Shown: piece by piece, positions 59,250 through 64,000 of the stretch
Numbering within the stretch: the first letter of the stretch is position 1
How the letters are laid out: every line of letters starts with the position of its first letter
Assembly: GCF_018987235.1 (NCBI RefSeq)
Contig: NZ_CP072197.1
Location: forward strand, 1,550,001 to 1,614,000
Direction: 5' to 3'
DNA: 64,000 bases
Source of the DNA: Lactobacillus crispatus
GTDB lineage: Bacteria; Bacillota; Bacilli; Lactobacillales; Lactobacillaceae
Position numbers and translations under genes: made by a program
Notes under the pieces: model-generated
Databases searched by the model: none
Told to the model about the DNA's origin: nothing
Seen by the model: the letters and a program-made list of their open reading frames with translations, nothing else

Positions 59250-60188
59250 TTAATTTTTCTTGTCTTGTAAGTCTTGGTAGTAATTATATGCAGCTTGACC
59301 AGCTACACTACCTTCACCAACTGCATTAGCAATTTGGCGTAAATCTTTTTGACGAACATCACCTAAAGCAAAGATACCAGGCACCTTAGTTTCCATATGA
59401 TCATCAGTTACAATCCAACCATGGTCATCCAAGATACCAAGATCCTTAAAAGGTTCAGTTTGTGGTAAAACACCCACGTAAATAAAGACACCAGCAACTG
59501 GAATTTCTTTTTCGGCACCAGTTTCCTTATCGCGGTACTTAACCCCTGTGACTTTCATGTCATCGCCTAAGATTTCTTCAGTTTGTGCATTCCAAATGAA
59601 ATGCATCTTCTTGTTTGCAAATGCACGCTTTTGCAAAGTTGGTTGTGCTCGCAATTGATCACGGCGGTGAATAACTGTAACGCTCTTAGCTAATTGTGAA
59701 AGATAAATTCCTTCTTCAATTGCTGAATCACCACCACCGATGACAGCTACATCTTCATCTTTAAAGAAAGCGGCATCGCAGACGGCACAATATGAAACAC
59801 CTTTGCCTGAATATTCTTCTTCTCCAGGCACATTCAAATGCTTATGATCTGAACCTGTAGCAATAATTACGATCGGTGCACGATACTCATTGCCATCATC
59901 AGTTTTAACTAACTTATCCTCGCCATCGAGTTCAACACTTTGTACGTTGCCATACTTATAATCTGGTTCAAACTTCATCATTGTGTCGTACATCTTTTGA
60001 CTAAGTTCTGGACCTTTGATTTCAGAAAAACCAGGATAATTGTCGATAGCATCAGTATTGTTCATTTGACCGCCATAGGGACCGCGATCAAGAACAAGAA
60101 TCTTTAAGTTAGCACGCGCAGCATATAAGCCAGCAGTCATTCCACCAGGACCTGCACCAATAATAATTACGTCGTATTTATCAGCCAT
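59250..60188 (-). CDS. trxB: Thioredoxin reductase
   Basis: This 312-aa FAD/NADPH enzyme has FAD motif GAGPGGMTAG, redox pair Cys134/Cys137 (CAVC), NADPH motif GGGDSAIEEG and C-terminal GDVRQKDLRQIANAVGEG. It keeps thioredoxin reduced; important in catalase-negative lactobacilli. RBS AAGGAT-like site upstream. It lies 81 nt after gpsA. Confidence 0.97.
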   Translation of the reverse strand: MADKYDVIIIGAGPGGMTAGLYAARANLKILVLDRGPYGGQMNNTDAIDNYPGFSEIKGPELSQKMYDTMMKFEPDYKYGNVQSVELDGEDKLVKTDDGNEYRAPIVIIATGSDHKHLNVPGEEEYSGKGVSYCAVCDAAFFKDEDVAVIGGGDSAIEEGIYLSQLAKSVTVIHRRDQLRAQPTLQKRAFANKKMHFIWNAQTEEILGDDMKVTGVKYRDKETGAEKEIPVAGVFIYVGVLPQTEPFKDLGILDDHGWIVTDDHMETKVPGIFALGDVRQKDLRQIANAVGEGSVAGQAAYNYYQDLQDKKN

Positions 60189-60269
60189 AATCTATCCTTC
60201 TTTCTACTTACTTTTGATAAGTAAATAATACAATAGATTTACCTTCTTGCCAACTATTTTGCTTATCTT

Positions 60270-61289
60270 TTATAAACGAATTTCAGGCTTTGGTTCTCTA
60301 CCCATCATTTTCTTAATTTCTGTATCAACATCAGCATCTTCATAAAGAACACGGTAGATTGCCTCTGAAATTGGCATATCAATGCCCTTTTCTTCACATA
60401 ATTCGTGAACAGCTTTAACAGTAGTAGCGCCTTCGACAACTTGTCCCATATTTTTCAAAACGTAATCTAAAGTCTTGCCTTCGCCGATTTGTTTACCAGC
60501 ACGCCAATTACGTGAGTTTACTGAAGTACAAGTTACAATTAAGTCACCAATACCTGACAAGCCTGAGAAGGTCATTGGCTTAGCACCAAAGTATTGCACA
60601 CCCAAACGAGTGATTTCTGCTAAACCTCTAGTCATCAAGGCAGCTTTGGCGTCATCACCATATCCTTGGCCTACTAAAATACCTGCAGCAATCGCAATTA
60701 CGTTCTTAACGGCACCACCAACTTCTACACCTACTAAATCATCGTTAGTGTAGAAACGAACGTAGTCATTGGAGAACAATTCTTGTACCCGCTTAGCATT
60801 TTCTTCATTAGTTGATGCACATGCAATCGCGGTTAAATCTTTTTGAGCAACATTTTCTGCGTGACTAGGACCTGAAATTGCAACAATCTTATCTTCATCA
60901 TCTGGATAAATTTCTTCAGTTAAAATTTCAGAAATAAGCTTCTTACTGCCTGGTTCAATCCCTTTAGTTGCAGTAACTAACAGTGGCTTAGCACCCGTCT
61001 TATCTAAAACCTTGCGTACGTTTTTAGCAACGATTCTAACTGCCTTAGTTGGCAAAACAAATAAAACAAGTTCTGCCCCATCAAGAGCTGCTTCCAAATC
61101 ACCAGTAGCCTTGGTATTCTCATTTAATTTCCAATCCTTCATATAATGGCTATTGGTGTGGTGAGCGTTAATTTCTTCATTAACACTATCAATGTTACCG
61201 TAAAGAGTTACATCGTTACCATTATCGGCTAACATTGAACCCAATACTGAACCCCATGAACCATTACCTAAAACTGCAATCTTTATCAT
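60270..61289 (-). CDS. gpsA: Glycerol-3-phosphate dehydrogenase [NAD(P)+]
   Basis: This 339-aa enzyme makes sn-glycerol-3-phosphate from DHAP for phospholipids. N-terminal GNGSWGSVLG, SGPSHAENV, catalytic Lys in GGAVKNVIAI and GLSGIGDLIVTC. ATG 61289 is preceded by GAGAG; a TTG four codons upstream overlaps that site. 40 nt after lgt. Confidence 0.96.
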   Translation of the reverse strand: MIKIAVLGNGSWGSVLGSMLADNGNDVTLYGNIDSVNEEINAHHTNSHYMKDWKLNENTKATGDLEAALDGAELVLFVLPTKAVRIVAKNVRKVLDKTGAKPLLVTATKGIEPGSKKLISEILTEEIYPDDEDKIVAISGPSHAENVAQKDLTAIACASTNEENAKRVQELFSNDYVRFYTNDDLVGVEVGGAVKNVIAIAAGILVGQGYGDDAKAALMTRGLAEITRLGVQYFGAKPMTFSGLSGIGDLIVTCTSVNSRNWRAGKQIGEGKTLDYVLKNMGQVVEGATTVKAVHELCEEKGIDMPISEAIYRVLYEDADVDTEIKKMMGREPKPEIRL

Positions 61290-61329
61290 TTTTTCTCTCA
61301 AACTTTCTAATTAAAATCTTTTATTAATT

Positions 61330-62169
61330 CTAATCTCTTGAATACGGGTATTTTAATCCACTACCATCCAAATACCATTTTGGCTTAACGACTTTCCGCC
61401 GATAAATCCATAAAATAATTGTAGCAATAAAGAGGATTAAACTTAATGCCTGTGATACTCGTATTATACCAAAAATATACAGACTATCTGTCCTCATTCC
61501 TTCAACGAAGAACCTTACTACACTATACCAAAGAAGATAGGTCATGAAAACTTCTCCCTGCTTGAAGAGATGTTTTTTATGACGCAAGGATAGAATTAAG
61601 ATTAAGCCAATCAAATTAAAAAATGATTCGTACAAAAAAGTTGGTTGATAATACGTCCCACCTATTTTCATTTGCTCAATAATAAATTGTGGTAAGTGTA
61701 AGCTTTGTAAAAAATGAAGAGTAGTTGGTGCGCCGTGCGCCTCTTGATTAACAAAATTACCCCAGCGCCCCAAAATCTGAGCTGCCATGACTCCAGGAGC
61801 AATGATATCCAGCATTAAAAATGGAGGTAGCATTCGTTTATAACAGAAAATCAACAGCACAATTAAGCCGGCAATTAAACCACCATAAATCGCAATCCCA
61901 CCATTCCAAATCGCAATAATTTGCTCGGGATGCTGTGAATAATAACCCCATTCAAAAATCACATAATAAATACGTGCTCCAACATACCCTAACGGTACTG
62001 CCCACAATAGCAAATCGACAAAATCATCTGGAATAATTTGACGTTTTTTTCCTTCGTTAATCGCCATCCAGCAAGCTAACACAATGGCTACTGCCATAAT
62101 GATGCCATACCATTTGACACTTAAATTCCCTAAATGAAAGGCCACCGGATTAATTACTAAATTAGTCAT
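61330..62169 (-). CDS. lgt: Prolipoprotein diacylglyceryl transferase
   Basis: This 279-aa membrane enzyme with about seven helices adds diacylglycerol to lipobox cysteines. Signature [10 protein letters not shown] region ([13 protein letters not shown]), [12 protein letters not shown] and R in [13 protein letters not shown]. Its start overlaps hprK by 8 nt. Needed for lipoproteins such as PotD. Confidence 0.97.
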   Translation of the reverse strand: MTNLVINPVAFHLGNLSVKWYGIIMAVAIVLACWMAINEGKKRQIIPDDFVDLLLWAVPLGYVGARIYYVIFEWGYYSQHPEQIIAIWNGGIAIYGGLIAGLIVLLIFCYKRMLPPFLMLDIIAPGVMAAQILGRWGNFVNQEAHGAPTTLHFLQSLHLPQFIIEQMKIGGTYYQPTFLYESFFNLIGLILILSLRHKKHLFKQGEVFMTYLLWYSVVRFFVEGMRTDSLYIFGIIRVSQALSLILFIATIILWIYRRKVVKPKWYLDGSGLKYPYSRD

Positions 62170-63130
62170 TATGCGGCACCTTATTCGTATCTTCTTTTGA
62201 GTGCTCTGAAATCAGACTAGTCAAATTATTATCAAAAGTTTGAGTTGCATCATAGCCCATCTTCTTAGCTCTGAAGTTCATCGCTGCAACTTCAATAATA
62301 ATTTCAATATTGCGTCCAACCTTAACTGGAATATTAACCTGTGGAATTGGTACATTGCAGATTTCACGCGTATTTTCTTGAAAACCTAGGCGATCATAAT
62401 TAGCTTTTGGATCCCAATTAACCAAATTAATTACCAGTTGGATTTCCGTTCTATTTTTTACGGCACCGGCACCAAATAAATTCATCACATCAATAATGCC
62501 AATTCCTCTGATCTCCATTAAGTGCTTTAAGATCTTTGGTGCTTCACCCACAACGGTATTATGGTCTTTTTGAAAAGCATCTACTCGATCATCCGCAATT
62601 AATCTGTGTCCTCTTTGAACTAATCCCAAAGCAGTTTCAGACTTACCAACACCAGATGCACCAGTTAACAGCACACCCATCCCTTTGATTTCAACTAAAA
62701 CACCATGAATGCTGGTTCTTTTGGCTAAACGAGCACGCAAGTATTCAGTTAAAATACTGGATATATAGGTAGTTGACTCTCTTGTACGCAAAATTGGGAT
62801 TTTGTGTTCCTCTGCTGCCGTAGTTAATTCTTCCGGTACAGGCAAAGATCGAGAAATCAAAAAACACGGTGTAGCCTTAGTACACATTTTGTTAAAGACA
62901 TGCATTCTAATATCATGGTCCAAGCGTGCCGCATATGAAATTTCTGTCCGACCCAATAACTGAATTCGTTGCGCAGGATAAAAATCAAAATAACCAGTTA
63001 ATTCTAATCCAGGGCGATAAATATCAGAAACATAAATTTCTTCATCTTTGATATATTCCTGTCCTTGGTAAACTTCAAGGATACTCTGATTGTCCTGGAT
63101 CAATTTGCTTAATCTAACTTCATCAGCCAT
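62162..63130 (-). CDS. hprK: HPr kinase/phosphorylase
   Basis: This 322-aa sensor phosphorylates HPr on Ser46 under high fructose-1,6-bisphosphate; HPr-Ser-P with CcpA then binds cre boxes like those in this window. Walker [10 protein letters not shown] (157-165) and the family signature [19 protein letters not shown] are intact. Operon with lgt. Confidence 0.97.
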   Translation of the reverse strand: MADEVRLSKLIQDNQSILEVYQGQEYIKDEEIYVSDIYRPGLELTGYFDFYPAQRIQLLGRTEISYAARLDHDIRMHVFNKMCTKATPCFLISRSLPVPEELTTAAEEHKIPILRTRESTTYISSILTEYLRARLAKRTSIHGVLVEIKGMGVLLTGASGVGKSETALGLVQRGHRLIADDRVDAFQKDHNTVVGEAPKILKHLMEIRGIGIIDVMNLFGAGAVKNRTEIQLVINLVNWDPKANYDRLGFQENTREICNVPIPQVNIPVKVGRNIEIIIEVAAMNFRAKKMGYDATQTFDNNLTSLISEHSKEDTNKVPHND

Positions 63131-63144
63131 ATTAGGCCTCCTAA

Positions 63145-63417
63145 CTATTTATCAATATCTTTAGTGGTGACATTTCTAGCTTTTTTTCTTGGTCTAGGAC
63201 CAGAAGTACTAGTAGCCTTAAACCACTCACGATAACTTCCACTACTTGGCATATTATCTTGATTTTTCCTTCCAGTAAACCGATAAATAAGCCAAATGAT
63301 TAAAATCGCAATTACAGCTACTGGTAAAAGTAAAATAAATGCCTTAAATAGAACAAACAATAAACTTAAAATAATTAGCGCTACTAAAACAAGCGTTACA
63401 ATTCCCATTAAACTCAT
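63145..63417 (-). CDS. Small membrane protein of unknown function
   Basis: This 90-aa protein has two hydrophobic stretches (about 5-25 and 28-47) and a basic, Pro/Arg/Lys-rich tail. Conserved position between prfB and hprK in lactobacilli; phage-shock-like (PspC) behaviour is not evident. RBS TTAGGT at about 6 nt. Confidence 0.7.
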   Translation of the reverse strand: MSLMGIVTLVLVALIILSLLFVLFKAFILLLPVAVIAILIIWLIYRFTGRKNQDNMPSSGSYREWFKATSTSGPRPRKKARNVTTKDIDK

Positions 63418-63425
63418 TTTTTAAC

Positions 63426-64000
63426 CTAATCTGGATTCTCTTGACTAAGCAACCACTGTAAATAGGAATAAATAAACGGTTGCAATTTTCCGTCCATTAC
63501 TCCTTGAGCGTCAGCTGTTTCATGACCTGTCCGCAAATCTTTCACTAGGTTGTAAGGATGGAAAACATATGACCTAATTTGTGATCCCCAGCCAATCTCC
63601 TTTTGATCGCCTTTCAGAGCCTGCTTTTGCTTACGCTTTTTTTCTTCTTCTAAGTGAAAAAGCTTTGCTCTTAATTCATTCATCGCAGTTTCACGGTTTT
63701 GCAATTGTGAACGCTGTGCCTGAGACGTAGTCACAATTCCTGTTGGTAAGTGCGTAATTCTAACGGCACTAGAAGTTTTATTAATATGCTGCCCACCAGC
63801 ACCACTAGAGCGGTAAACATCAATCCGTAAATCCTTAGGATCAATATCAATTTGAATACTGTCATCAACTTCTGGAATCACTTCTACAGAAGCAAATGAT
63901 GTATGCCGTCTTTTAGCCGCATCAAATGGCGAAATTCTAACCAAACGATGGACACCATTTTCTGATTTAAGCATTCCGTAAGCATTTTTACCTACAATTC
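63426..64000 (-). CDS. prfB: Peptide chain release factor 2, 5' end outside window
   Basis: The last 191 codons of RF2, which reads UGA and UAA. The hydrolysis motif [16 protein letters not shown] (GGQ) is present, as is [14 protein letters not shown]. Codons run past base 64000. The usual +1 frameshift site near codon 25 is outside the window. Confidence 0.96.
   Translation of the reverse strand, partial: IVGKNAYGMLKSENGVHRLVRISPFDAAKRRHTSFASVEVIPEVDDSIQIDIDPKDLRIDVYRSSGAGGQHINKTSSAVRITHLPTGIVTTSQAQRSQLQNRETAMNELRAKLFHLEEEKKRKQKQALKGDQKEIGWGSQIRSYVFHPYNLVKDLRTGHETADAQGVMDGKLQPFIYSYLQWLLSQENPD

Overview
The window is a low-GC Gram-positive chromosome segment that fits a host-adapted Lactobacillus of the acidophilus / helveticus / crispatus group. 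The grounds are the conserved order prfB-hprK-lgt-gpsA-trxB-pgm-uvrB-uvrA-rapZ-yvcK-whiA-clpP, the cggR-gap-pgk-tpiA block, cdaA-cdaR-glmM, CcpA-type cre boxes, Gram-positive Shine-Dalgarno sequences with several TTG/GTG starts, secreted SH3/Ig-type surface proteins and an IS256-family element. The species is not proven. No CRISPR array, prophage or replication origin was seen.

Layout. 1-5.1 kb: end of a YebC regulator gene, a VanZ-like protein, an SDR oxidoreductase, a small membrane ORF with a second-type S14 gene, and an amino-acid permease preceded by a leader peptide. 5.2-11.1 kb: a beta-glucoside operon (licT-bglP-bglA) with two RAT/terminator switches and cre boxes, divergent from glycerate kinase. 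11.1-25.9 kb: housekeeping genes (LMW phosphatase operon, glmM-cdaR-cdaA, potABCD, murB, tsaE-pta-ung, HAD phosphatases). 25.9-26.4 kb: a gene-free stretch with promoter and terminator signals. 26.4-30.8 kb: the glycolytic cggR-gap-pgk-tpiA unit, then tRNA-Arg(CCG). 31-45.2 kb: accessory genes, including two paralogous secreted proteins, a second permease, a CAP protein, a LytTR/DUF3021/ABC module, a MerR/MFS/DUF4811 module and fetAB. 45.3-64 kb: clpP under a CIRCE element, whiA-yvcK-rapZ, uvrBA, pgm, trxB, gpsA, lgt, hprK and prfB (partial).

Three apparently identical 1372-bp IS256-family copies (IS-A 42089-43460, IS-B 48709-50080, IS-C 57736-59107), each with its own 8-bp target duplication, sit in the last third. 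IS-A lies exactly at the fetA start codon and cuts fetAB off from its leader. IS-B splits rapZ after codon 70-71 and leaves a reading frame that runs from the IS into the rapZ C-terminal part. IS-C separates pgm from its cre box and probable promoter while supplying an outward -35. The copies are in mixed orientation, so inversions and deletions between them are possible.

How the genes work together. Carbon control is a recurring theme: HprK, cre boxes at bgl, pgm and two permeases, CggR on glycolysis, and LicT antitermination. Cell-wall precursor supply is the other: glmM, murB, CdaA/CdaR, and the YvcK/RapZ/WhiA cluster. The best candidates for something undescribed are the 15-codon leader peptide with a hairpin that can hide the permease ribosome site, the 33-aa membrane ORF ahead of rpsN, the paired secreted-protein family, and the chimeric IS-rapZ frame.
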